From Lingula anatina (taxonomy: Eukaryota > Brachiopoda > Lingulata > Lingulida > Lingulidae): 64,000 nt of DNA. Below the pieces are notes generated by a model. The model did no database searches. It was not told the DNA's origin and worked only from the letters and a program-made list of their open reading frames with translations. Shown here one piece after another: positions 1 through 11,022 of the stretch (within the stretch, counting starts at the first letter, position 1; every line of letters begins with the position of its first letter). The DNA lies in contig NW_019776130.1 in the NCBI RefSeq assembly GCF_001039355.2, positions 20,397 through 84,396 on the forward strand. The letters run 5' to 3'. A program made the position numbers and the translations under genes.

Positions 1-423
1 TTGAACTTGAATAGGAAGTCATATACTGGCAATCTAAATGTGACCTTAAAATTGACCTTTGACCTACTTTTCACCATGAACTGAACTTTGCAAATTTTGC
101 TTTCCTTTTGTCTCCAAAACTGGCAGAGATAGGTCCATAGTTACTCTTGAACTTGAATAGGAAGTCATATACTGGCAATTTACTGTGACCTTGAAATTGA
201 CCCTTGACCTATCTTACATCTTACGAAGAACTTAAATTTGATTGTACCATATATATTTTTTGCAAAAGTTTAAAAATTCTTGTTGATTGCATTTTTACAG
301 CTTGTCAAGCACAAAACTGGTGGCTGTGTCCCTTATTTTGTGTATGTGGGGGTCTATACGAATGCGCTTGCTCCAGCTGGTGGTACAATATTCGGAGGCG
401 GTATCGCCTCTCTGATCCTCTAG
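1..423 (+). mobile_element. 3' end of a Helitron-like non-autonomous element with 146-bp tandem core
   Basis: The motif TTGAACTTGAATAGGAAGTC occurs at 1 and again at 147, giving a 146-bp period. The reverse complement of the same monomer forms the array at 23267-24170. After the array a unique tail ends in a perfect hairpin (GAGGCG, loop GTAT, CGCCTC at 395-410), nine bases, then CTAG at 420-423 followed by T. A hairpin shortly before CTRR and a following T is the known 3' signature of Helitrons. The copy starting at 23001 ends the same way in the opposite orientation. The 5' end lies outside the window. No Rep/helicase coding is visible, so it would be non-autonomous. Confidence 0.65.
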
Positions 424-876
424 TTTAACAGTGTAACATTTATTTGTGTATGAGAGATCTGAAAGTTGTGCATGATTTTTGATGCCTTTGAGTTCTGTTT
501 GTTATTTACAAGCTCTCCCGTGCTGAGGACAAGTAAAGTTTTCTGAACATATTTGCAATGCTTTGGTCCACTATATGACAAAACATTACCATATTCAAAG
601 ATACAAGTTTTTTTTTTTTTTTACTTGAAAGGGGTTAATTTAATGGTAAATATGAAATTTCACATGATGGGGATTTTAACCAAATATAGGAGTATAACAA
701 GATTAACATATTCATATATTTGGTTAACATGATACTCATATATTTAACAAAATATGAGTATGTTAACCTTGTAATACCGATGATGATTGATATGATTATG
801 TTTTAAATGAAAAATGCATAACAAAAATGAGTAATGTATACTAGTATGTGTAATGTCATCATTATTGGACTTTCAG
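424..876. other. Non-coding, probably intron of the gene ending at 1014
   Basis: I see no coding signal here. It holds an oligo-T run near 607 and AT-rich DNA with an inverted motif (ATATGAGTATGTTAAC-like words in both orientations around 685-770). It ends in a usable splice acceptor (tttcag at 871-876), so it is best read as intron of the downstream terminal exon with a Helitron-like insertion. Confidence 0.45.
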
Positions 877-1014
877 GTATACTATGGCAAATACGAAGTA
901 GAAAAAGAAAAATATGCGAAACAAATGGAAGAATATACAGGGTCCCACCCGGCAGCCAGCAAGGAGGTCAAACAGGAAGTGGTCATCAAGACAGAGCCGC
1001 AGACCACAGACTGA
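877..1014 (+). CDS. Terminal coding exon of an unidentified gene; basic/acidic tail with two SUMO-type motifs
   Basis: After a splice acceptor (tttcag, 871-876) a phase-0 frame of 45 codons runs to TGA at 1012-1014. The peptide starts V-Y-Y-G-K-Y-E and continues E-K-Y-A-K-Q-M-E-E-Y, a charged helix resembling the C-terminal helix of HMG boxes, and ends E-V-K-Q-E-V-V-I-K-T-E-P-Q-T-T-D. V-K-Q-E and I-K-T-E both fit the sumoylation consensus (hydrophobic-K-x-E). The rest of the gene lies upstream of the window. The frame has no start codon of its own at the exon edge, as expected for a last exon. I do not recognise the family; an HMG-box nuclear protein is only a guess. The exon call is supported by the splice site, the open frame and a poly(A) signal 660 bases downstream. 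Confidence 0.55.
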   Translation, partial: VYYGKYEVEKEKYAKQMEEYTGSHPAASKEVKQEVVIKTEPQTTD

Positions 1015-1672
1015 CCAATCTCGGGTCATAGACTGACCACTCCTTTATTTAATGCATAATTACTGGGTCATCTACTCAGGGGTGAAGGTCAAGTTGTGGC
1101 TTGTCTTGGATCACGTGATATGGTCTATCATTTACAAGACAGATGGGTGGAAATTGTTCTCACTAGTGTCATCTGAATAATACCATTGTATTCAGATGGC
1201 AAGGAAAGGATATGGGCTTTAAATTGGAGTTTGAATATCGAAGCTTAACTTAATTGGTGCTGTCCATCTTGTCATGAATCAAACACTTTCATTTAAAAAG
1301 AGGGTCATGATGTTTGCTGTACAGTTGTGCTGGTTGGACTTTTGAATTACCCTGCCTTGAAAAAAGAGATTGTGAAAAAATTACTTGTGTTTTCCTGGAC
1401 AACCATTTTTTTTCGTCACATATGTAATTTTTAGAGCCTAATTTGAATTTGGAGTCATTAAAAAGTAGAGAAACAGTCAAGTAGTATTCATTTGAAAATT
1501 AGCTATAATATTTAATATGCTGTATTGAGTGTATTTAGATTAATATGTTATCATTCTAGTGTAAAACTTACTTTTGTGTGTGTTTGTGACACATTTTATA
1601 TTGTTACTACGTTAATATTTTAGTATCCATCATAGGTTTTCAAAATATCCAGTCTTTTGTTTAACATGTTTT

Positions 1673-1678
1673 AATAAA
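1673..1678 (+). terminator. Candidate poly(A) signal AATAAA
   Basis: AATAAA lies in an AT-rich 3' UTR about 660 bases after the TGA at 1012-1014. No competing plus-strand coding follows. Confidence 0.4.
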
Positions 1679-1699
1679 ATGTTTTTTACTGAAAACACA

Positions 1700-3260
1700 G
1701 AGTTGATAAAATAGTATATTTATGTGAGGTGTTGGAATGTGATATCATCATGTATTCTTCTAAATTGTGTGTAACCATAAAAATTCTTTATCCTTGCGCA
1801 TTTGTGAATTTCCTTGTAAAAACAACCACTACGAAAAACCAGGGATACCGTCTTTTTGAACAAGAACAGATTTTTTTCTTTTTGGGGGAGGGGGGGGGGG
1901 ATTAGAAAACAAATATTTAATTTTCGGTCAATTTGTCTCTATTTGATTGTTTTAAAAGGTACACTGCACTGTTGGTATTGCTTTTCAAATTACAATATAT
2001 GATGAAAATATCCAAGTTTTAACAATATTCAGATAACATTTATTTCAACAAAATGAATCTCAAGCAATACAGTATTCCTAATAAATAAGATATCCATTTA
2101 ATATATCCAGTTATATAATGAAACTGAAATCATTCACCACAACTATTTGATAAATGATTTTTCCCACTGCCTACAAGATCTTGTAGAAATATTCTCTGTA
2201 ACTTATAATCTGAAAGCCATTCTGAAAGTTGTACAAACAAGCAAAGGCTAACAATGATATTGTGTAGTTGTATTCTAGAACCATCCTGACCCTGGTACAA
2301 CCATCCAAGTTAAAGGTACACACCATGGGTTTGAAAACACCCCAAATGCTTATATAATCATTTCTGCCATCTGCAGCTTCTTTAAAAAACTTACATACAA
2401 TTTAAAAATGATTTCACCCCTCAAATTATTTATTTATTTATTTTTATTATCTGCAGCCTACCTGATGTTGATATTTCCATTGGAGCTAATAGGAAAATGG
2501 TTGCTGTTAGTATAACTGGCCAGTCATTTTCACTTAAATCAGCCTATATAAATTTTATCAAAAGTAAAATCCAAGTGCAGAGAGGGGTTAGATAAATGTA
2601 CTGCGAGTATGAGAAAATAGCTTATTTACCAGGGAAAATTATGAGATGAATAGGAACTTTTTTCCACTACCATATATAAAAGATTACCCAATTATATCAA
2701 TGTTTGTTTATATCTGGATTAAATAAGACAAATACATAAATCACCTTGCCCATTACTCTCATATTTTTCTTGCAGACGTCTAAATTCAAAGAAATACTTT
2801 AAAGTCCACTTAAGTGTAAACTTGATGAGTAAAACCCAAAGGGTTATGACTGCATGAGTGACTTACTTATAAAACTATAAATATCTGGAAATCAAAAGTC
2901 ACCTTGTATTTAAGAATTCCTAGTTACAAATGTCCTCATTTAAGGTTATTTATCACAGATCTCCTAACTAATGTCAAAGGTGATATTATTAGCTTAAGTC
3001 AGTAGAACCTGCCAACTCTATATATCTCTCTCTCTTTTCACTTGTACTAATATCTTCAAACTGTGGTTCATTGGACTTAAAAATGAAAAACAATCCTAAG
3101 CAAATAGGGTTACACAATATCCATAATTTGGCTTAGTAGGAGAGGACTGCCTCAAAATGCCAGACTCTCATGCCCTCTCCATCTCCCTCTCTCTCTCTCT
3201 CCATAGAAGTAGCCTCCTGAAAGCTGAAGGCTGTGACTGCATTGATGGCTACCGTCCTGA
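1700..3260. other. Intergenic DNA and probable HAGH 3' UTR; no gene seen
   Basis: AT-rich, without a credible exon on either strand. It contains a G-run near 1886-1900 and a TTTA-type microsatellite around 2425-2445 that on the minus strand supplies several AATAAA signals for the gene ending at 3261. Confidence 0.4.
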
Positions 3261-3411
3261 TCACTTTCCCTTGAAGTTGTCTTTCTCACGTCTAAGAAAA
3301 CCCATCACTTCCACAGAGTCTGACTTCTTAGCATGCTGCTGTACACTTGACTCCCTGTGGTAATACATAGCAACAGCAATAATAATAATAATTATAAAAA
3401 AATAAAAATAA

Positions 3412-3443
<32 letters not shown>

Positions 3444-5516
3444 GCACAAAGAAAGAAAACATAATATTTGCAATTTTTCGCTTAAATTTGTTCAAAGTAA
3501 GTACTTAAACAATATCCAAAGTGTTTGAAAGGGTTGAAATAAAATTATCAAAACTGATAAAAACCTGTTTGAGGAGAGCAATTCTGTTCACCAAAAATTG
3601 CCATTTTTGCCACAAAATTCAATGAAATTTAAAATCTATCTTGTTTCTGGGTTGTCACATTTTCAATGCTTTACTTACGTTACTCTCATGAATGGATTAT
3701 ACTGGAGTTCTTCTGCAATTGTTGATGGAATTGTTGGTTCATTTTTGCTTCTCTGGCTCTAAAAATATATTATGCATCTTTGAAATAAAGTTTTTAAAGA
3801 AACAAAATATGTCTCTACAGATGCACAGTGCCATGATCAATGGATGATTTCAAATCATTTTTATTTTGGCAAAAATAAATAAATAAATAAATAAATAAAT
3901 AAAAATAACATTTTTACATATTTTGACCAAATGTGGTTATGGCTTAAAGGGATAATAACTCTTCGGCAAAAAATGAATTTTCCTGGAGTAAACAACAATT
4001 TTCCCATACTTTCCAATGGTTAATGAATCCATTTTTATATTCAAGGTTAGTCCCTGGTTTTTTTCTAAAAAGTTTGGTTTTTTGTTAAAATCTCTTAAGA
4101 GATTATAACAGAGTATAGCCGTCAGTGGAGGTCACATGGTCTGAAGACCAGCTCAGATATCAGAATAATAGCTATAACTACCGTTTTTGTGGTAAAACAG
4201 AATATATTATATTTCTGTGAGTTATTCACAATGTTTTTATAGTGAAATATAAATCTCATAAGAAGAGTTATTATACCTTTAATGTATTTTCAACTTGTAA
4301 ATGAATCTCATGACTCCTTCAACTAATTTTAAAGATGGATTTGTAGTCAAAATTTTGCCATAAAAACCAAACAAATGCCACCATATAGTTTCCAATAGCA
4401 TAACTAAAAAAAAAAAATGGTATGCCTTGGCATGTCAACTTTATTTATGTCTTATATTAAACTAAAAGAAGTGGTTTTTATGCCATATAGACTTGCCCTT
4501 CAAGAAATCGACGGAAAATAGCTCTTTTTCAATTTTGAATGGGCACTGTAGACAACATATAACAGCTAAAGCTCTCAAATTAAGCACATATGTGTGATAT
4601 CATGTGAAATATAAGTTCTGTAAATTTCAATCCAAGCAGTTGAGTACATTTTGAGACAGAACGCTTTAAATGTGCAGCAAACCGTAACGCTAATCCCTTC
4701 AAGATTTCGACGAAAACCGGAAGTGCGTCATGACGTCACTCGCTTCTACATGGAAAGCTGCTGGGTGATTTTCCGATGAGAAATATTTCGTGGCTCATAC
4801 AAATGTTCAGAAAATGACCATGCAGATAAAAGAAAATTCACTAATCAAAATTGAAACTGCATAATTACATAGAAAAACATTGTGCAGTCCTGACCTCGAC
4901 TTGTCAGTGTAAACAAAGTGTACTGAACGCATCGCAAGCAAGCACGTGAATGCCGCGTTTGATACTTTGTATCAGACGCTTTGTTTTACTTGACAACACA
5001 GTGTTTACGATGGGCATGACAGGAAAAACAGTGCAAAAAACACGCACTTCCGGTTTTCGTCGATTTCTTGAAGGTGGCGATTTCTTGAAGGGCGAGTCTA
5101 AGGAATCCACACTGGCCTCATGTATAACTTTAAACATTTGACACAGACATCAGTATCATGTGAATGTCATGTGACCAGCTCAGTACAGTGTACACCCACC
5201 TGTGCCCAGGCCATTTTAGAGTTCACTGCTTCACTGTTGGGTTCCACATGCAGGGCAAACTTCAAGTTGCTGACTGTGTACTCGTGGCCACAGTAGACTT
5301 TCTGGAATGAAATCAATAAGGGCTCATTCCCAATGAAACCATTGTTCTACATAGATAGATCCAAGTCCATTGGGACTCTTGCTGGATGCATTCAGATTTA
5401 CAGATTAACACACCTCTTCTGGTTTCTAATGTACTGGTATTATCACCAGCTTTTCTGTATTCTTCTCAACACCAAGAGGGAGTGTGATAATGCTTGAATA
5501 GTGTACTGTTACCTTT

Positions 5517-5553
<37 letters not shown>

Positions 5554-8534
5554 ACAAATAAATGAAATTAATATAATGATAGAAAACAATAAGAAGTGTC
5601 CATCATTAGCAAGAGTCGCCCTCTACTGGTGAGGTCTTAAGGCAAACAACTTATACGTATCACAATGAATATCTTACTGTTTCAGGGGGCAGCTTTGCCA
5701 GTGTTTCCACCAAAGCATGGTGCATTTCCTGAGCAGTCCCTTCAAAGAATTTACCACAGCCAGCTACAAACAGGGTGTCACCTGGATAAAATGTAAAATC
5801 ACTTGATTTCAAAAATAGAAAACTGAAATGATAAGAACTGAAATGTCAGTTATGAAGGAAGTAAGGTTAAGGGAGAGGGCGGGTAGAAAAGCATTTCCTT
5901 GTATTTGCTGTTACACAAAACACTAGCTATCGAAGGGAACATTCACATCGAGAAGAGCCCAGGTCTAATAAGGCCTCGACCTAAATATGGCGAACCTACA
6001 TTAAAGGGAAACCGCTTAATCCTGTAATAGTCTCTCCGCCTCTCACACGGCTCCCCACGTGTTGTCCCTCGACCGGTTGAATTGAGCCTAGATTTAATTA
6101 GTGTGCCCCTGCAGGGACGACGCGAGGGGAGGCGTGTGAGAGGCAGAGAAACCATTAATGGATTAAGCGGTTTTCCTTTCATGTAGGTCCGCCATATTTA
6201 CATCGTGGCCTTACTAGGTCTCGGCTCTTCTCGATATGAATGCTCCCTAAAATATGAATCAATTATGGATCAAGTTTTACATGCTATAAAGGAGCAACCA
6301 ACACAAGAGTAAAATACTGCAGGAATTAAGAGATTTATCACGTGTGAAAATAGGCTCAGCACCACTTGGTCCTGTAAAAAGCATATACCCCCTAGAAGTA
6401 CATGTACAATACCTGTGAAGACAGCAGGCTCAGTCCCACTTGGTCCAGTGACAAAATAGCAGATATGTCCAGAGGTGTGACATGGAGTGAAGAGACATTC
6501 CACATTCAGGTTTCCTATCTGAAACAATATAACACATTTGGTTAGAAAATAATTATCACAGTCACATTTCTATCCTGACTACATTGTTGCCTGTTATAAA
6601 AATCAATGGGAGAATCTGATGCCTAGTCATATAATTATACACTGCTGTTACTGATTTGTGTAGAAAAAATGCTTAAAAACTTGGTAATGGTTTCTTTAAC
6701 ATAAATCAAATTTACATTTATAGAGTATAATAAACAGTATAATATTCAAATAAAAAAGAACTAAGACATACAGAATATAGATTTAAAATCTTACATTTAA
6801 AACTGAGGAGTGTTGTTCCATTTTAGATACAACTTTTATGCCATTTCTTAACTTTAGGGGTAAATAGGTCCACTGTTTAAGACCCACCCCCTTGAAATCC
6901 CTGGCTATAGGGCTGAACAGACAGACAGACAAGCAGACAGACAGACAGACATAAAATACTCAGCAAACCTGAAACTTGTCTCCATGCGTGACTTTATTGG
7001 TCAGTGCCCCTATCCTGCTGTCTCCTCCATATACTGTTAGCTTACCACTGGCTATTTTCACCAGCTCCTCATTTCCCCCTGCATGATCCCTTAAACATAA
7101 TTGACCAGGGCAACATGATATATTAACTAATTAATAAATATATATATAATACTATAATAATTATACATAGAAATGTACCTAATGAATGATGCATTAGGCC
7201 CTGTTCACAACCAGCTGATTTGCAGACTAACTAGTCCCTAGATCAAATATGGTCTGAGCAGTCAGAGCAAAGTCGGTTTGACCAGAACAGCATGACAAAT
7301 ATGTATAATACTAAATAGAGTTGTACCTAATGTATGAAGTGTATGACCAGTGTATACACAGACTGACTAGAGCAAATATTGAAAGCATGCCAAGATTTAA
7401 TTGCTCTGCCATTACGGGGACAATGCGGGAGGGAGGTAGAAATTCACTGTCAAGACTTGCACACCATATTTAATCTGTGGACTAGTTACTGTAGTCTGAA
7501 GATGAACTTATTATGAATGCGACCTCACATTCACTCAAAATATATATATATATATATACACACACACATGTAAATGAACAAATGAAAAAATGGTAATTTT
7601 TGATATTATAATGTTAAATGTTGATAAACAAACCCCAATGAAGGAACTCGTTCTTTAATAACGAGGATCTGTTCAAAATGAATTTATCAACCTAGCTTTT
7701 TCCATTGAATAGATTACAGGAAAGCTGGTGAATGTATCGGTACAAAGATGTTGGAAACAGGAGGAAATGTGTCAGTCTGTCAATTTGATTGCATTAAGCA
7801 AGAGTCTCCATGGGGTTAATGCATAATAGATAGGTCGATAAAATCACCATAAATGGGCTCTAAAACACACTGAGGTAAAAAAAAATATTTTTTTAAAAAG
7901 TTGCAATAAGAAGAAAAGAACCCCAATTTAAACCTTACCAGTGGTGGTGTGTGGTCAGAACAGAGGTCAGTTTGACACCTGCCTTTTGTACAGCTTCTAA
8001 TATCTGGAATAATAATAAGAAGAAGAAGAAGGAGAAGAAGAAGAAGAAGAAGAAGAAGGTCAACAACAGCAGCAACAAAACAACATAAGCAACAATAATA
8101 ATAACAATAGTAATATTTTCGTAAATTAAATCTGCTAACCCTAAAAGTATCAAATCTGACTGCTTAAAATTCTATTAAAAGCTTTATTTTAAACCTTTGC
8201 AAATTTGCACAACAATATACTACTGGTGCACAGTACTCATTTACCTTGATTCAATAATCACATGCCATTAAAAGCTCCCCACATTAATTACATGTCATAG
8301 TACCTTCTTAGGTTCTACAGGGTCCACAGCGGCACATTCCTGTGTCACCTCGTCCACCAGGAGATACATGTAGTTGTCCGACAGCGCGGGGACCAGGAGT
8401 ACCTTCATGTCTGCTTGTGTCACTTGGAGAGACTTGGAGTGGTAAGATCTGGATGACACCAAGGACAGGGTGGCTGGGGACACAGAGACAAGTGGGATAT
8501 CAAACACAAATGAGCATGATTTGATGGTAAACAT
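3261..8534 (-). CDS. HAGH: Hydroxyacylglutathione hydrolase (glyoxalase II), complete eight-exon gene
   Basis: Hydrolyses S-D-lactoylglutathione to D-lactate and glutathione, the second step of methylglyoxal detoxification. Coding exons, all GT-AG with matching phases: 8534-8304, 8003-7939, 7089-6969, 6518-6413, 5781-5678, 5301-5200, 3758-3679, 3354-3261. They join into 300 codons, close to the roughly 308 of the human mitochondrial form. The metallo-beta-lactamase zinc signature T-H-H-H-W-D-H is at residues 95-101 (ligands H96, H98, D100, H101), split across the exon 2/3 junction. Further ligands are H153 in H-T-S-G-H, D176 in G-D-T and H215 in C-G-H-E-Y. The C-terminus R-R-E-K-D-N-F-K is family-typical. 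Residues 1-42 look like a mitochondrial presequence (R-S-Y-H-S); a second ATG at 8408 (M43) begins the conserved core, so mitochondrial and cytosolic forms are both possible. A strong acceptor-like stretch inside the first exon leaves the true 5' end uncertain. Confidence 0.93.
3378..3443. repeat. AAT-rich microsatellite next to the last HAGH acceptor
   Basis: An imperfect AAT/AAAT array. On the minus strand it reads TTA-type and sits just upstream of the acceptor of the final HAGH exon (exon start 3354). Confidence 0.8.
3944..4282. mobile_element. MITE with TTAA ends, copy 1
   Basis: Begins TTAA-AGGGATAATAACTCTTC and ends with the near-perfect inverse followed by TTAA, enclosing a palindromic centre (AATCTCTTAAGAGATT-like). 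The reverse complement of the same element occurs at 27975-28319. TTAA on both sides of both copies fits a piggyBac-type target duplication. It lies in the HAGH intron between exons 6 and 7. Confidence 0.75.
4488..5100. mobile_element. 613-bp MITE with TA-flanked inverted repeats
   Basis: The left end reads TA-GACTTGCCCTTCAAG and the right end is its inverse with one mismatch over about 22 bases (GACTCGCCCTTCAAG) plus TA. A second, inner inverted pair (CTTCAAG...CGACGAAAACCGGAAGTGCG) lies around 4697-4727 and 5040-5073. The TA flanks suggest a Tc1/mariner-type origin. No transposase is present. It sits in a HAGH intron. Confidence 0.7.
5521..5552. repeat. (TG)n microsatellite
   Basis: About 16 uninterrupted TG units within a HAGH intron. 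Confidence 0.9.
5934..6249. mobile_element. Foldback MITE with inverted repeats of about 90 bp
   Basis: The left arm (AGGGAACATTCACATCGAGA onward, through AAGGCC, AATATGGCG and AACCGCTTAATCC) matches the reverse complement of the right arm ending near 6249 over roughly 90 bases. The centre is short and GC-rich. It lies in the HAGH intron between exons 4 and 5. Superfamily not assigned, because the target duplication is not clear. Confidence 0.7.
8008..8058. repeat. (GAA)n microsatellite acting as a pyrimidine tract for HAGH exon 2
   Basis: On the minus strand this is a (CTT)n run ending a few bases before the acceptor of the exon starting at 8003. Confidence 0.85.
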
Positions 8535-9249
8535 GCCCAAATTGCATGTGCATGTGTAACGTATAGATAAAACTTGTACTGGGCATAGTTTCTTTACAAG
8601 TCAGATTTGAATGTGGATGATTTGTTGAATTTATGGAAGGACGTACCTAAAACACGGAACAGCGGAACAACGGAACAGACTAAAATGCGGAACATTGTTA
8701 CTGTGGAACACACGACGCAGGAACGGAACAGCATAAAACTTTAAACTTTATTCATTGTAACGTATGCATCTACATGAATAGATGAAAACGTACAAAGGAA
8801 TGCAAATATATATAAATATGAATTATGATCAATAGTGATATTGTATGACTCCTTGTATGAAAAATACAAAACATATTTGGCAGAGCCCAAATGGCTCTAC
8901 CTACTCAACTGGTTATGGGTGCAGCACAGTCCCTTTTTTGGAAGGCTAACCATAAATACTTGGCAAGAGCATTAATGTGTTCGTTCTTCTTACCAGTCAT
9001 TAGTGTTTTAAATTTATCCATTCTGGTAAGGTGCTCAAAGTGACTATGTTGTTTTTTGTATATTGAATAAAGATCATATCGAAGGTCTGTATAAAGGGGG
9101 CATGACACTAGGAAATGGATTTCATCTTCTATTTCACCAGAATGGCACTTTTTGCAAATTCTGTCAGCTTGGGGAATTTTATCATGTCTACCTGTTTCAA
9201 TACCTAGGTTGTGTGCACTNTTTAAATGCTTTACCAGCAGTTTACCAGC

Positions 9250-9860
9250 ATAGTACCCGTCCGTCATCAGAGGTCAGACCAAAGCGACACTCATCAGAAA
9301 AAATATATAGGACCAATTGTCATGAACTGTCCAGTTCCAGATCCTGTTGACCCTAGTTTACTCTACGTTGCCTGTTTTGTAACGATATAAGAGGTTTCAG
9401 TCTTGCTACCCTGCTGTACACTCTCTGAGCATGTAACCGACGCCTAGCAATTTTCACAGACACATTCTTATGTGTGAAATTGTTCCACTGTGTTGTCAAC
9501 TGACAAGCAGTGTCGAGCTTTGACAACCTGGACATCAAAATCAGACGTCGGTCTTCAAGGCCAGTATTTTTTCTTGGACTACCCATCAGAGGCAATTTGT
9601 CTCTTGATCCAGTGTTTCTATACCGAGACCAGACCCTCTGCACGGTTCTGACTGAACAATTCAATTGTATCGATATTCTGACATTGCTTATATTCCGCCT
9701 CTTCAGGTTAATAACTTGCACCTATAACCGTTAGATAATAGGTGCAGACAGGAATAACATTTTCTGTACATGTACAAGACCAACAATACAATTCCATGGT
9801 ATAGCGGTTTTATACTCATTAGTCACATTATAAGTAGACCAGGCATTATAAGTACCCAAG
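9250..9860 (-). pseudogene. Tc1/mariner-type transposase fragment
   Basis: Minus-strand frame 9721-9353 gives about 120 residues with a helix-turn-helix pair typical of Tc1 transposases: I-S-I-Q-L-N-C-S-V-R-T-V-Q-R-V-W, then G-S-P-R-K-N-T, and later A-R-R-R-L-H-A-Q. A frameshifted continuation contains S-D-E-C-R-F-G-L-T-S-D-D-G-R-V, the first catalytic aspartate region of the DDE core. The transposase stops there and LINE sequence begins near 9245, so the second and third catalytic residues are absent. It is dead and only the N-terminal half remains. Upstream, at 9830-9860, the word ACTTATAATG repeats, possibly part of its terminal region. Confidence 0.7.
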
Positions 9861-10940
9861 ATCTGCCTACTTTCATTACTCTGAGTTAGGGGGTGACACT
9901 TCTTTTGTCCAGTGTGTGTACATGTAGATGGGAACGATTGTTAACTGACTGCTATAGAGAAATAATTTTTCTTTGCACTGCACCTGGTTGTTCAGTACCT
10001 TTCCCTTGCCATTGAAAATAATAATTTTTGTTTTTGAAAGATTTATAGAGTCTCCATGTAAAACAGTAAGCTTCAATACGATTAAGACTGTACTGTAAAC
10101 CAGAGGCACTAGTTGACAGCAGTACAAGATCGTCCGCATAGAAGAGACCTGTGACGGGTTTGTTGTTTGTTATGGGAGAATCGCTTTGACATCATCAATG
10201 AGCTTTAACATATCATCCACAAATATATTAAGTAAAAAGGGGCTGAGAGTGTCTCCCTGCTTGACACCTTTCATCGTTGGAAAACAATCAGTTAAGCCAC
10301 TGGAAGTTTTTACACAAGCTGTAGCCTGATCATACATTGGTCGAATGTTGTCATAGAACACTCCCCTACAGAGTTTTAATAATTTATAGAGGAGACCTTT
10401 CCTCCATACACTATCAAAAGCTTTACTCATATCTACAAAGCAGGCATATAGACGTTTACTAGATCTTGTTAACTTTGTGACAATAGATTTCTGGAGAAAT
10501 TAGTTATTGGAGGTGCTATGTCCTTCCATGAAACCAGTTTGGTTGGGTTGAGGGACACTCTGTTGTGAGCACATCTTTTTCAGTCTTGCAAGCAGAATAA
10601 AATTATATAGTTTTCCCACACAACTTGATATAGAGATACCGCGGCAATTGTCTACATTGTCGGTGTGAACGGAATGCAGGTCTGCCCGGACCTACGGACC
10701 ACCTTTCCTGAGGAATAGTAGTCCTAATGGGACCTGCATTCCTGATATAATAAAGGGTAGGACTTCTATTCCTGGCGGACCTGCATAACGTTTACATTAG
10801 TCAACGGAATGGAGGTCCGCCCTATAACTATGTCCGACCATTTAAAATAGCAACTAGTGGATAATGACTATTGGCAGTAATATTATGTTTCAGTGAGCAC
10901 ATGTAAGTACTCCGTAAAATCAGTCGTTTGCCAGTTCGTC

Positions 10941-11022
10941 TCCCCGGTGTAGTGGTAAGGCTGTGCAGTATAATGGATGCTAAACAGAGTAATTGTGAAA
11001 GTGGATGGAGGTTCGAATTTCG
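10941..11022 (+). other. tRNA-like A-box/B-box pair (possible SINE head)
   Basis: GTGTAGTGGTAAGG at 10947-10960 resembles a pol III A box and GGTTCGAATTT at 11010-11020 a B box. The spacing (about 63 bases from start to start) is longer than in a normal tRNA and no good acceptor stem forms, so it would be a tRNA-derived SINE remnant rather than a tRNA gene. Confidence 0.3.

Noticed and set aside
3157-3363. Plus-strand ORF over the last HAGH exon
   Set aside because: Antisense shadow of the conserved HAGH C-terminus.
6904-6955. CAGACAGA repeat as part of a known element
   Set aside because: Similar words occur in the 45.1-kb MITE, but no ends could be found here; simple repeat is sufficient.
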